Positions 50,099-61,210 of a stretch of 64,000 nt of DNA are shown one piece after another (the stretch's first letter is position 1; each line of letters starts with the position of its first letter). The position numbers and the translations under genes were made by a program. The stretch is from Apium graveolens (taxonomy: Eukaryota > Streptophyta > Magnoliopsida > Apiales > Apiaceae), in the NCBI RefSeq assembly GCF_009905375.1, contig NW_027417703.1, positions 124,001 to 188,000 on the forward strand, written 5' to 3'. The notes beneath the pieces are model-generated. The model was not told the origin of the DNA, did no database searches, and worked only from the letters and a program-made list of their open reading frames with translations.

Positions 50099-52250
50099 GA
50101 GCATCTCCAAGGGCAACTATCTGTTAGCAATAATATCTACGTGGCAAGTGTTTTTTTAAAAATATACCTAATATGTAAAAAAAACCCACTCCAAGGGAGA
50201 CACCTATTAGGTATAATTTTAGATACCGATAAATAAGCACGCTACATCTGTTGAACGAGAGCCCATCATCTATATCAATGCCACGACACTTTCCCCCTAA
50301 AATGATCTCTCGCGCTGCTTATTTTCCCGCTGCTATACACTCTCCGGCTACAAAACTCACACACTTCCGCTATAAAATCTGGTCTGTTATTATTTAATTA
50401 GGTTTGGTTTTAGAGTTGGGTGGAGTTCTGCAAAAAATGGAAGGATCGTTTGTATCTCTGTTGAATGAAGGTTATAAATTTGATGATATGGTATTTTCTC
50501 AACCATCCGTTCAATTCCAATCCCAGTCCCAATCCCAATCCCAGACCAAACTTCAACAAGAAGCTGCAAAACAAAAAAAGGGAAAAAGATCTAAGAACTT
50601 CTTAATTAAAGAGGACATGTTGTTGGTTTCTGCTTGGCTGAACGTAAGTATGGATCCGGTACAAGGTAATAATCAGACATATACTTGTTATTGGAATCGG
50701 ATTTGGAATTATTTTAATGAGAATAAGGACGGGCTTGCAAGTGATCGGCGTGCTAATTCCTTGTGTAATCGATGGTGCACAATCAATGAAAAAGTGGCTT
50801 AATTCATTGGATTTCATAATCAAATATGCGGTCGAAACCAGAGTGGATTATCTGAGCAAGATAAGGTATTATTCAACCTTGGTATCTAAAATTTGATTAT
50901 GATATGCATATATTTAGTTGGTATATATCTGGTAAGAGCCTAATGTTCTTAGTGTTCTATTCAGTAATAATAATTTTGTTGATAAATGAGTTTATACATG
51001 TAAGTTTAAATTATATCCATCTTATCATCAATGTATATCTTTTGGTTGAATGTTAGAATACTTTCAGATGTAAAGGCAGCAGATCAGAATTGTTGTGTAT
51101 GTGTTTTGCAGTTTTTAGGTATACTGCTTTTTTATGCTTTTAACTTTAGGCAATAACAGAATTGTGCTAGACAACTAAATTTGGTTTTTGTGTTTCAACA
51201 TGGGCACATGATAATACTGTGCAGAGGGTGCAGGGGAATAAGGCATGACTTTTTGGTAGTGAGCAGAAGAGATGGTTGATAAGTGTTTGTAATGAGGGCC
51301 TGTTTTCTTCTATAATTTCTTGTAATTATATTCATCTACATCTTTATATTAAATCTTCTGTGTTATCAATGTTAACATATTATTCATAATCATATTTAGA
51401 TTTTGGAAATTGGAAATTGGTGAAGTCTTTTGTTTCTTTGGACACTAGGATATAATTACAATCATTATATTATTAGCATCCACAAAGCTGTGTTGCCAGT
51501 TACATATTTAATTTTCATGTATGATTTTGTCTTTTAACTCGTATATTAAACTATTGTTAAGTTTGTTAGATATTCCTTAAACATAGTCTTTTTTGCTTCA
51601 ATTTTAATCTTAACCTGATAGTATATTCATTAGATGGTTGATGAGTAGTGAACAATCTGTTTGGCCATATTCATTAGATGGTTCATCTCATACAGTCTTT
51701 TTAATTTCCGACAATAATGCAGGTAGACCAAGCAATAGAAATGTATGAAAAAGTGTTAAAAGATAAATTTGTGTTCATACGTCACTGGAACGCGTTACGA
51801 TTCTCACAAAAATATCAAGCTGGTTTGGCAAAGAAAAATAAACCAGCCAAGGACAAAGATGTATCTTCACAGTCTAGTCAAAATCCTAACAGCCTGGAAT
51901 CCGATGAAAGAATGGAACGTCCCATTGGACGAAAAGCTGCAAACGAAGCCATGGATGAAGAGAGCCTGGACATTCTGAAAACAATGCAAAAAGATGTATT
52001 GGTCAATGCTTCTTCAAGAAGTGAATCTGTTAACATCAGCTTGCAGTTACAAAAGGAAATGATGCAGTTACAGAAGGAGGAATTACAACTTCGTTTAGCA
52101 AAAGAGGATCGGGAAAAACAAAAGGAAGAGCGGGAGAGGCAGATTTACGAAGCGTCTACTATGGCAATGGATACTAGTAAAATGCTACCTGATCAAGAAA
52201 AATATTATGATGCCCTCAAAGCTAGGATCATGAGAAATATTGCATAATTT
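50099..52250 (+). mobile_element. PIF/Harbinger-like element, left end and ORF1 region
   Basis: Starts GAGCATCTCCAAGGGCAAC directly after TTA (50096-50098), the target trinucleotide favoured by PIF/Harbinger elements. It contains a Harbinger ORF1-type gene. The right terminus and the DDE transposase were not found before the CACTA at 52704 or after it, so the end coordinate is only the end of the ORF. Confidence 0.6.
50437..52247 (+). pseudogene. Harbinger ORF1-type Myb/NAM-associated protein
   Basis: Two exons: 50437-50863 and 51720-52247, with GT at 50864 and AG at 51718-51719, phase 0. The protein starts MEGSFVSLLNEG, has a Gln/Ser repeat (QSQSQSQSQ), a basic stretch, then a trihelix/Myb-like domain (NFLIKEDMLLVSAWLNVS, NRIWNYFNENK, SLCNRWCTINEKVA). 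After a TAA at 50800-50802 it continues FIGFHNQICGRNQSGLSEQDK. Exon 2 carries the NAM-associated C-terminal region (VDQAIEMYEKVL, HWNALRFSQKYQ, RPIGRKAANEAM) and a Glu/Gln/Lys coiled coil. In known Harbinger systems the ORF1 protein binds DNA and helps import the transposase. One nonsense change, a likely AAA to TAA, is the only lesion seen. Domesticated host homologues exist, so a former host gene is an alternative. Confidence 0.8.
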
Positions 52251-52415
52251 TTTTGTTTACTTTAAATTTAATTCCTGACAATTATGTACCTGACTTTGAT
52301 TTGCTTATTCATGTACTTGAATGATTTTCTTATTTTATTTTGTATAAGACATTTGTCACTACTAGTTGCACTTGTTTTAGTTGAATTTTTGTGATTGAAT
52401 CTAATCAAGTAGCAG

Positions 52416-52518
52416 GCTCCAGGAGTTGAATCCCAAATTAGAAGCATATATACACAGAAGTCTCTTCCTCCTAACCAAGTTGGTGAAATCTGGGTTCGAG
52501 GACCTAATATGATGCAAG
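52416..52518 (+). pseudogene. 4-coumarate-CoA ligase-like exon fragment
   Basis: A 103-bp exon with AG acceptor before 52416 and GT donor at 52519 encodes [20 protein letters not shown] and [14 protein letters not shown]. This is the adenylate-forming enzyme block around [14 protein letters not shown], typical of 4CL and 4CL-like ligases that activate hydroxycinnamates or fatty acids with CoA. The neighbouring exons are not found on either side, including beyond the CACTA element at 61963. It is an isolated gene piece, either captured with the flanking Harbinger region or a relic. Confidence 0.8.
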
Positions 52519-53476
52519 GTACACTACTATTATCTTGAATTTACTGGTTTTGATCGTCTTTTTAACATTGATGAGGACATTTGAATGTTAGTATATATGA
52601 TTAGAACTTTCTCCTGCTGACTTGGTAGGATTTTTGACAGAAAATGTAGGATTTTTGATATACACTAACTTTTTATAGCACCATATTTCTCTTTCCCAGA
52701 GAACACTACAAGGAAAACAAGCTTCAACAACGGTTTATGTCCGTTGTCTGACACCCTATTTTTCCGTTGACTATTGAGCCGCCGTCTGTTAGTTGGATCA
52801 GACAACGACTAAAAAACATTGTCTGAGATTATACAGACAATGATTATGGATTAAGCCCGTTGTATTACATCCAGAAAAGACAACATTTTTTGCTTATTTT
52901 CGTCGTAACAAGCGACATTACTCAAGTGTTCTCACAAACTCAGAAAACCGTTGTGTAAGGTATAACATTAAAACCAATCCTACAAGACTTATTGTTGTAT
53001 AAACGTTGTTGTGTATTCAGATAGACAACAAAATGAAATTGAGCTCGTAAAACTCTTGTAATAAATTTCTACACACAACAGTTTTGGATTTTAATGTATG
53101 GCATGATCAGATACATACAACTGTTTATTTGTCCAAATGTATTGCATGAATACCTTTGATACAATATCTTAATATTATATAGACAATGGTTTACTAGTGT
53201 TGTGAGAGTTAATTTTGCACCAAAGTTTTGTGTTCGAAAGCATTGTTTTAGTATTAAAGACATGATATTTTAATGAAGCTTGGTTCTTAAAAGCGTTGTC
53301 TTACACAAAATATAACAAGTAATCAAATGAAATTAACTTTGCAAATCTAAACAAAAGTTCTAAAGTTAATCCGTGATCGAAAATCACAACAACATAGTTA
53401 TACAAAAGCTAAAAGCATATTGATATCACTGCTTTCATGAGTCTAAGATTTCTACTACAAACTAAAGAAAATATAG

Positions 53477-53566
53477 AGTCTACAAGGAATTGATGTTGGC
53501 TACTCAGAGCTCACTTGGCCTTTTCAGCTTCTCTTCACGTCTTCCGCAAGAGCTATGTTGTCCTTG
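53477..53566 (-). pseudogene. BiP (HSP70) short exon fragment
   Basis: The minus strand aligns base by base with 10438-10525 of the BiP fragment in the other CACTA element (GACAACAGAGCTCTTGG..AGAGAAGCTGAGAGGGCC..AGTAGCCAACATCA). It has about a dozen changes and one shift, so the protein frame is lost. It corresponds to the [20 protein letters not shown] segment. Confidence 0.75.
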
Positions 53567-53764
53567 CAATATCATTACAGCATGTGATAGGCAATTTCCC
53601 AATCTGGAGAAAACAAACAATTTTCAAAATAAATCGACAACCACTCTTAAGTTAATATTCTTTTCCTTCCTGCATTATAAGAAAAACAAAGAACTGGATC
53701 TCTTAATATAAAGTGAAATCAAACCAAGACATAATAGAAAATAAACAAATGCCCATAGTGTCAC

Positions 53765-53935
53765 CTGGCTCACTTCCATGAAGAGACTGTCAATGTCCTG
53801 CTTTCTAAAGATACCACCTTTCCTCGCAGTTGATCTTGGTGAAGATTGGGAGGTCCTGCTTGTAACAGCTTCATCTTTTCCTCTTTCGTCAACCTCCTTT
53901 TTCAAATCATCTATCCCGACAATCTGTAGAGAAAG
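53765..53935 (-). pseudogene. Unidentified coding-like fragment
   Basis: An open minus-strand segment encodes IVGIDDLKKEVDERGKDEAV, then Thr/Ser/Arg-rich sequence and GGIFRKQDIDSLFMEVSQ. It is flanked by acceptor-like (TGTCTACAG on the minus strand) and donor-like (GGTGAC) sequences. Composition is coding-like, but I do not recognise the family. It lies between ABCG and BiP pieces on the same strand. Confidence 0.4.
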
Positions 53936-54363
53936 TCGAAGTACACATAAAATTCACTTAAAATAAGATTGACAAACTACATGCTAGGTTCTCAAAATTT
54001 CCAAATAAAAGGAGGCCACAAACATATACAGAAGGCAATTTGTAAGCCAGGGCACATAGATTTGTAAAGTAATCCATAATTATGCTTCTTTTTTCGTAAA
54101 TAGTTCAGCTGCTTTGTAGCTAGCTGATTACCTAAAAATAGTTTCAAAAACCCTTAAACACGGCTCTACAAACTGTTTTCTGGAAACTAGCAATGGTTGC
54201 TATAATTTCTCGTAACTGTTAGCATAGAAGTCATTAGTTCAGTCACTAACCAAATAGCAGTCTAGTTAGTGATTGAATGCAGTTTGAGTCCAATGTCTAG
54301 TTCTTGATAACTTGGTTAATCTATGCATGTATATAAAACAAAATGATTCACGCTTACTTACCT

Positions 54364-54862
54364 TCATAATGTAATCCACAACTAGACCTGTTCTCTGGTC
54401 TCCCAATGCAATTGACTAGAAGAAATAATACAGTGGTGTCACCGTGTCAGAGAAACCGTATATACTTAAACAAGAAACTATAGTATCTAATTAAGAAACT
54501 TTCGACCGCTAATACAAACCTTCACGAAAGTATCAAGGTCATCATCAAGTTCTATTCCAAGATCCTTTTCTCTTCTCAAAAGTTCCATTTGCATATCTGT
54601 ATCAAATTCTATATGGTTAGATTCATGATCTAAAATTTACAAAATGAAACTAGTCGACAGATAAAAGATAAATATATATTCAAAATCTACACCATTTTCT
54701 TTAGGCTTACCTTGCTTGAATCCAAATCCTTGACACCGTCCTGAAAGTTCAAGAGTCTCCCTCACTGTCATTTCAGCAGTGTGCCGATCCCGTTGACTGA
54801 CATATGCAGAAGTCCTTTGGGCAACAAACTCATTTAGTGTATGCCCATTATAACTGATTTCC
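54364..54862 (-). pseudogene. PDR-type ABCG transporter gene fragment
   Basis: Three exon pieces on the minus strand in the correct order. 54862-54713 encodes [40 protein letters not shown] and RCQGFGFKQ. 54600-54526 encodes MQMELLRREKDLGIELDDDL, DTFVK. About 54420-54364 encodes SIALGDQRTGLVVDYIMK. This is the stretch after Walker A in the first nucleotide-binding domain of full-size ABCG (PDR) transporters, which export lipids, cutin precursors or terpenoids across the plasma membrane. Walker A and the LSGGQ signature lie outside the captured part. Introns are retained. Confidence 0.85.
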
Positions 54863-54900
54863 CTGGTTATAACGAGTGCTTTAAAAAGAATGCCTCACAA

Positions 54901-56089
54901 TCACATTAAGTATCCATTGCAATCCCTAATTTTTCTAGCACTTGCAACCAGAAAACACTAGAATTTCAAAAGAAAAAACATACAGCAGTAACCATATATC
55001 AAAAGAAACAGAGCATTGAGGTGGTATTCTAAATCTATTATTCTTTTGCAATCACTCTCGTCGGCCTGTGCATTCATTATCAACATTCACCTCATACTTA
55101 ATAATCTGTATATCCAAGTAATATAAAACTAATGGATGAATATCAGTTAACATGAATCCTTCATATGTTGTTTATGTTTCATATTATTACCTTGAAGACA
55201 GGTCCAAAACCTCCCTCTCCAAGCTGATTGTTGTGGGAGAACGAATTTGTCGCCTTTTCAGTTAATCAAAGCTAATTAGTGGCAGTTCCAACTCTTCGCT
55301 CTCAATCTTGGTTAGGGCAATACTTTCTGAACTGAATTTCAACCTTTCTGCAAAAAAGAATAAGATTAATATAGAAGGTAGTTTAGTTCTTTACTGGCCA
55401 AAAGTTAGTTCATTCTTTGAATGTATTTTCGACTTTTTAAAGTAATTTTAATTAAAATTTGTACCTTCTCTCTTCAGCCTTTTGTTCTTTAATAAGAACA
55501 CAAGTATCACAGCAAGTAGTACAAATAGTACTACAGAGACTACAATTATCCATACTTTCCTGTGTAATCTGGTTCCCCCTGTTTTCTCTGTACAGCCAGA
55601 TAGTTAAAAGAAAACTTCAAGAAACTTCACTGTTATCAGTAAAAAGTGAAGACCCTTAATATACAGAGCAGGGAGTTACCTAATTCAGATGCTGCCATTC
55701 TTATGTAAATATCTGGCCCATCTTCAGAGTATCCTTCGATGTCGATCAAGTCATTAAACCATAAGTAGCATCCACGTCCACCTTTTCTAATGCCTGCCTT
55801 CGCATATGCTGTACATGAGCGGTTCTTTAAGCACAACTTCTCGCATTCCTCAAGGTTTATTTTCATATGATACCAGGCATATCTTGTGTCAGGCAACTTC
55901 ATACCCGAGTGTTTCATAAATCCTTCTCCAGTCGCACAATCTAATGATTTTCTGCGGACACAACCGTTAGACGAATCACATTAAGTATCTATTACAATCC
56001 CTAATTTTTCTAGCACTTGCAACCAGAAAACACTAGCATTTCAAAAGAAAAAACATACAGCAGTAATCATATATCAAAAGAAACTGAGC
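54901..56089. repeat. 114-bp direct repeat pair flanking the receptor-kinase piece
   Basis: 54901-55014 and 55976-56089 are nearly identical (TCACATTAAGTATC...ATATCAAAAGAAAC) with about five differences. The copies lie 1,075 bp apart, one on each side of the receptor-kinase exons. Confidence 0.88.
55194..55985 (-). pseudogene. G-type lectin S-receptor-like kinase fragment (PAN, TM, kinase start)
   Basis: Minus strand, in order. The PAN/apple exon (55985-55676) has SSNGCVRRKSLDCATGEGF, MKLPDTRYAWYHMKINLEEC, CEKLCLKNRSCTAYAK, GCYLWFNDLIDI and DIYIRMAASELG. The exon at about 55590-55464 has the transmembrane helix VWIIVVSVVLFVLLAVILVF followed by LLKNKRLKR. The exon 55350-55194 has LTKIESEELELPLISF, then after a frameshift GGFGPVFK, the glycine-rich start of the kinase domain. 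These are plasma-membrane receptor kinases of the SRK/SD1 family. The lectin/S-domain and most of the kinase are absent. A 114-bp direct repeat flanks the piece. Confidence 0.88.
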
Positions 56090-56149
56090 TTAATCAACAT
56101 CTAGCTTACTTTTCTGTGTAGATTTTTTTGTTTCGACTCCTTTAGCATT

Positions 56150-56345
56150 TCATCTAGTTGTTCGGATCCTCTAATTGAAACCAGGACCTCAGTATGCTTG
56201 AGAATTTTACCTGTACCATCTTGGACAGGGAAAATCTCATTCTCTTTCTTCTCCAAGGCCTCAAAAGACGAAACCCATGGAGTAAATTAAGCATAACAAA
56301 CATAGAACCTAACCTTGCAAATGATAAACAACTACTCATCAGTCA
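56150..56345 (-). pseudogene. Unidentified coding-like fragment
   Basis: One minus-strand frame reads LEEKENEIFPVQDGTGKILK, HTEVLVSIRGSEQLDEMLKE, a hydrophilic stretch with coding-like composition. I do not recognise the family. It lies upstream (minus strand) of the receptor-kinase piece and downstream of the CT-rich block, so it could be the first exon of a chimeric transcript. Confidence 0.35.
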
Positions 56346-56589
56346 TGCCCTGAGCTTGAAAGGTCAAATCAGAACTCCAAAAAATATTCCTCAAAATTGT
56401 CGCTTTGAACTAGAAAATCAAGGAGATTAGAAATTCCAACCTTCATTTTTTACTTGAGAAGCTCCACCTATTATTGGAAGTGAATCTAAATAGGTGAGCT
56501 GAATTCATAGGTAATTTTGTGAAAGAGAAACAAGATTGGGTGATTGAGATGGTTAGGGTTTGAAAACTCAAAAACCTAAACCCATCATA

Positions 56590-56790
56590 ATACACACATA
56601 ATCCATGTGATTTTAAGCAAAACCAGGTAGAGAGAGGAGAGAGAAGAGTCGTGGGAAGGGGAGAGAGAACCGGTCAGATCTAAGAAAGGGGAAGGGGAGA
56701 CGTAATGGGGGGAATGAAAATTAGAAGGGAGGGGGAAATGAAAATTAAAGGGGGGCAAAACCAAAAATTGTGTGAAAAATGAAAATTTAA
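56590..56790 (-). promoter_or_regulatory. CT-rich (minus strand) leader-like block
   Basis: Purine-rich on the plus strand (GAGAGAGGAGAGAGAAGAG and GGGGAGAGAG), so CT-rich on the minus strand, as is common around plant transcription starts. All captured exons of this CACTA element lie downstream on the minus strand. A promoter role is inferred only. Confidence 0.3.
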
Positions 56791-56929
56791 CCAAGAAAGA
56801 TTTTAAGAAATTAATTATTTAATCAAGAAAGATTCTTAATTTTCGGAGTTGCAATTCTATTCGATTTTCATTATAAAATCATACAAGATAAATTTAAAAT
56901 TTTTTGAATAATTTTTTATATGATTACAA

Positions 56930-58150
56930 TCGATATATCTCAATACAGTTGGATCTTCGAAAATATCATTTAAAAAAATTACCATGTTGATAGGAAAATA
57001 TCTCAATAATTTTTTCATATAACTAAAATTGATATATCTTAACATCCGTACGGTTGGATCTTCAAAAAAATCATTTTAAAAATTAATCTTGTAAATCGGG
57101 AACGAGTCTCGTTGTTGGGAGGGGTACTTTTACCGAATTTTTCTAATCCTGACATGCAAAATGAATTTAAATTTTTTTAATATTTTTTTCATATGACTAA
57201 AATTGATATATCCTAACATCCGTACGGTTGGATCGTCGAAAAAATCATTTGAAAAATTAATCTTGTAAATCAGGAACGAGTCTCGTTGTCGGGAGGGGTA
57301 CTTTTACCGGATTTTTCTAATCCTAACATGCAAAATAAATTTCAAATTTTTTAATAATTTTTTCTTATGACTAAAATTGATATATCTTAACATCCGTACG
57401 GTTGGATCGTCGAAAAATCATTTTAAAAAATTAATCCTGTAAATCGGGAACGAGTCTCGTTGTCGGAAGGGGTACTTTTACCAGATTTTTCTAATCCTGA
57501 CATGCAAAATGAATTTCAAATTTTTTAATAATTTTTTCTTATGACTAAAATCGATATATCTTAACATCCGTATGGTTGGATCGTCGAAAAATCATTTTAA
57601 AAAATTAATCCTGTAAATCGGGAACGAGTCTCGTTGTCGGGAGGGGTACTTTTACCTGATTTTTCTAATCCTGACATGCAAAATGAATTTCAAATTTTTT
57701 AATAATTTTTTCTTATGACTAAAATCGATATATCTTAACATCCGTACGGTTGGATCGTCGAAAAATCATTTAAAAAAATTATTCCTGTAAATCGGGAACG
57801 AGTCTCGTTGTCGGGAGGGGTACTTTTACCAGATTTTTCTAATCCTGACATGCAAAATTAATTTCAATTTTTTTAATAATTTTTTCTTATGACTAAAATC
57901 GATATATCTTAACATCCGTACGGTTGGATCGTCGAAAAATTATTTTAAAAAATTAATCCTGTAAATCGGGAACGAGTCTCGTTGTCGGGAGGGGTACTTT
58001 TACTAGATTTTTTTAATCCTAACATGCAAAATGAATTTCAAATTTTTTAATAATTTTTTCTTATGACTAAAATCGATATATCTTAACATCCGTACGGTTG
58101 GATCGTCAAAAAATAATTTTAAAAAATTAATCCTGTAAATCGATATATCG
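56930..58150. repeat. Satellite array, about seven 174-bp monomers
   Basis: AAAATTGATATATCTTAAC or its AAAATCGATATATC variant starts near 57025, 57199, 57374, 57549, 57722, 57895 and 58069, a period of 173-175 bp. Monomers are more alike than in the array at 160-1740 and share the GTACGGTTGGATCGTCGAAAA and AACGAGTCTCGTTGTCGGGAG blocks. The array lies inside the CACTA element before its right subterminal repeats. Confidence 0.93.
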
Positions 58151-58318
58151 TGAAAGAACCTTGTTTGAGAAAGTACGCCTTCTACTAGATTTTTGTTATA
58201 ATTTCATGCAAGATATATTTAAAAAATTTAAATTATTTTTTTACATGAATAAAATCAATATATATCAATATCCGTACAACAATTTAATATGTATGAAACT
58301 ATTTTTTGTTATATGTTA

Positions 58319-61210
58319 TTATGAGTAATATTCGTAAAATAACGCCATTAACGTCTGTATGAAATCTACAAAACCAACAAATAGATATTACGAGTTATAT
58401 TTTTAACTTAATCTACATGTTATGTCCTCATCAATGTGATAATCTAGTTGATGCTATTAATATTCGTGTAACGTCTAATCCAAATAGGTAAAAGAAATAA
58501 AAAATCTATGAAAAAGATGATTTCAAATCTTAATAAACACAAATTAATTTTGTGTAAGTTATCGGTTACTCGTATAAATTAATAAACGGTGGAATATAAT
58601 TATTCCGAAATTTTCTTAAAAACTAGTAAAAGTATAGACAACGGTTTTTTCTAAAATCATGTTGTGGTAAGTTACTTTACATAAGTGTTTTTTCGGAAAT
58701 ACCGTTGTTGGAATTCTACAACGGTTTTTTCTTTAAGATTGTTGTAGTATTATAAATTTTAAAACAGATTATAAATATTGATAACGGTTGTCTGAATATT
58801 ACAAGTGTTTTATTTTAAAAATACTTGTATAAGGTAGATTAATACAACGTGCTTTTTTGAAAAACACTTGTTTGAATTGAACAATTAACAATGTAAATTT
58901 GAAGTGTAATTATTAGGTATATTTGTAGGTTAGCACACATATGATATGCCGAATAATATTATAACGAGTTATATCTGAAAAGTAGCACTATTAACATTCG
59001 TATATAATGTCAACTAAATCCGGATATCGTTACTATGACTTAAATCTGTAAGTTAGTATATAGATTATGTGCTGCTTTATGTTGTTATGAGTAATATTCG
59101 TAAGTTAACGCCATTAACGTCTGTATGAAGTCTACAAAAACAACAAATAGATATTACGAGTTATATTTTTAACTTAATCTACATGTTATGTCCTCATCGA
59201 TGTGATAATCTAGTTGACGCTATTAATATTCGTGTAACGTCTAATCCGAATAGGTAAAAGAATTCAAAAAATATATGAAAAAGATGATTTTAAATCTGAA
59301 TAAACAAAAATTAATTTGGTGTAAGTTATTGGTTACTCGTATAAATTAATAAACGGTGGCATATAATTATTCCGAAAAAAAATTAAAAACTAGTAAAAGT
59401 ATAGACAACGGTTTTTTCTAAAATCATGTTGTGGTAAGTTACTTTACATAAGTGTTTTTTCGGAAATACCGTTGTTGGAATTCTACAACGGTTTTTTCTT
59501 TAAGATTGTTGTAGTATTATAAATTTTATAACAGATTATAAATATCGATAACGGTTGTCTGAATATTACAAGTGTTTTATTTTAAAAATACTTGTATAAG
59601 GTAGATTAATACAACGTGCTTTTTTGAAAAACACTTGTTTGAATTGAACAATTAACAATGTAAATTTGAAGTGTAATTATTAGGTATATTTGTAGGTTAG
59701 CACACATATGATACGCCGAATAATATTATAACGAGTTATATCTGAAAAGTAGCACTATTAACATTCGTATATAATGTCAACTAAATCCGGATATCGTTAC
59801 TATGACTTAAATCTGTAAGTTAGTATATAGATTATGTGCTGCTTTATGTTGTTATGAGTAATATTCGTAAGTTAACGCCATTAACGTCTGTATGAAGTCT
59901 ACAAAAACAACAAATAGATATTACGAGTTATATTTTTAACTTAATCTACATGTTATGTCCTCATCGATGTGATAATCTAGTTGACGCTATTAATATTCGT
60001 GTAACGTCTAATCCGAATAGGTAAAAGAATTCAAAAAATATATGAAAAAGATGATTTCAAATCTGAATAAACAAAAATTAATTTGGTGTAAGTTATTGGT
60101 TACTCGTATAAATTAATAAACGGTGGCATTTAATTATTCCGAAAAAAAATTAAAAACTAGTAAAAGTATAGACAACGGTTTTTTCTAAAATCATGTTGTG
60201 GTAAGTTACTTTACATAAGTGTTTTTTCGGAAATACCGTTGTTGGAATTCTACAACGGTTTTTTCTTTAAGATTGTTGTAGTATTATAAATTTTACAACA
60301 GATTATAAATATCGATAATGGTTGTCTGAATGTTACAAGTATTTTATTTTAAAAATACTTGTATAAGGTAGATTAATACAACGTGCTTTTTCGAAAAACA
60401 CTTGTGTGAATTGAACAATTAACAATGTAAATTTGAAGTGTAATTATTAGGTATATTTGTAGGTTAGCACACATATGATACGCCGAATAATATTATAACG
60501 AGTTATATCTGAAAAGTAGCACTATTAACATTCGTAGATAATGTCAACTAAATTCTAATATCCTTATTATGACTTATATCTGTAAGTTAGTATATAGATT
60601 ATGTGCTGCTTTATGTTATTATGAGTAATATTCGTAAGTTAACGCTATTAACGTCCGTACGAAGTCCACAAAACCAACAAATAGATATTATGAGTTACAT
60701 TTTTAGCTTAATCTACACGTTATGTCCTCATCAATGTGATTATCTGTTGACGCTATTAATATTCGTCTAACGTCTAATACTAATAGGTAAAAGAATTCAA
60801 AATTCTATGAAAAAGGTGATTTCAAATCTTAATAAACACAAATTAATTTGGTGTAAGTTATTGCTTACTCGTATAAATTAATAAACGGTGGCATATAATT
60901 ATTTCGAAAAAAAATAAAAACTAGTAAAAGTATAGACAACGGTTTTTCCTAAAATCTTGTTGTGGTAAGTTACTTTACATAAGCGTTTTTTAGGAAATAC
61001 CGTTGTTGGAATTGTACAACGATTTTTTCTTTAAGATTGTTGCAGTATTATAAATTTTACAACAGATTATAAATATCGATAACGGTTGTCTGACTGTTAC
61101 AAGTTTTTTATTTTAAAAAAACTTGTATAAGTTAGATTAATACAACGTGTTTTGTCGAAAAACACTTGTTTGAATTGAACAATTAACAATATAAATTTGA
61201 AGTACTTGTA
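58319..61210. repeat. 767-bp tandem array, about 3.8 units
   Basis: Units begin ATGAGTAATATTCGTAA at 58321, 59087, 59854 and 60621, giving periods of 766-767 bp. Units 2 and 3 are nearly identical, the outer ones more diverged, and the last is incomplete. Each unit contains a cluster of CACTA-type motifs (GACAACGGTTTTTTCTAAAA, ACCGTTGTTGGAATTCTACA), so the array multiplies subterminal binding-site-like sequence. Confidence 0.95.
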
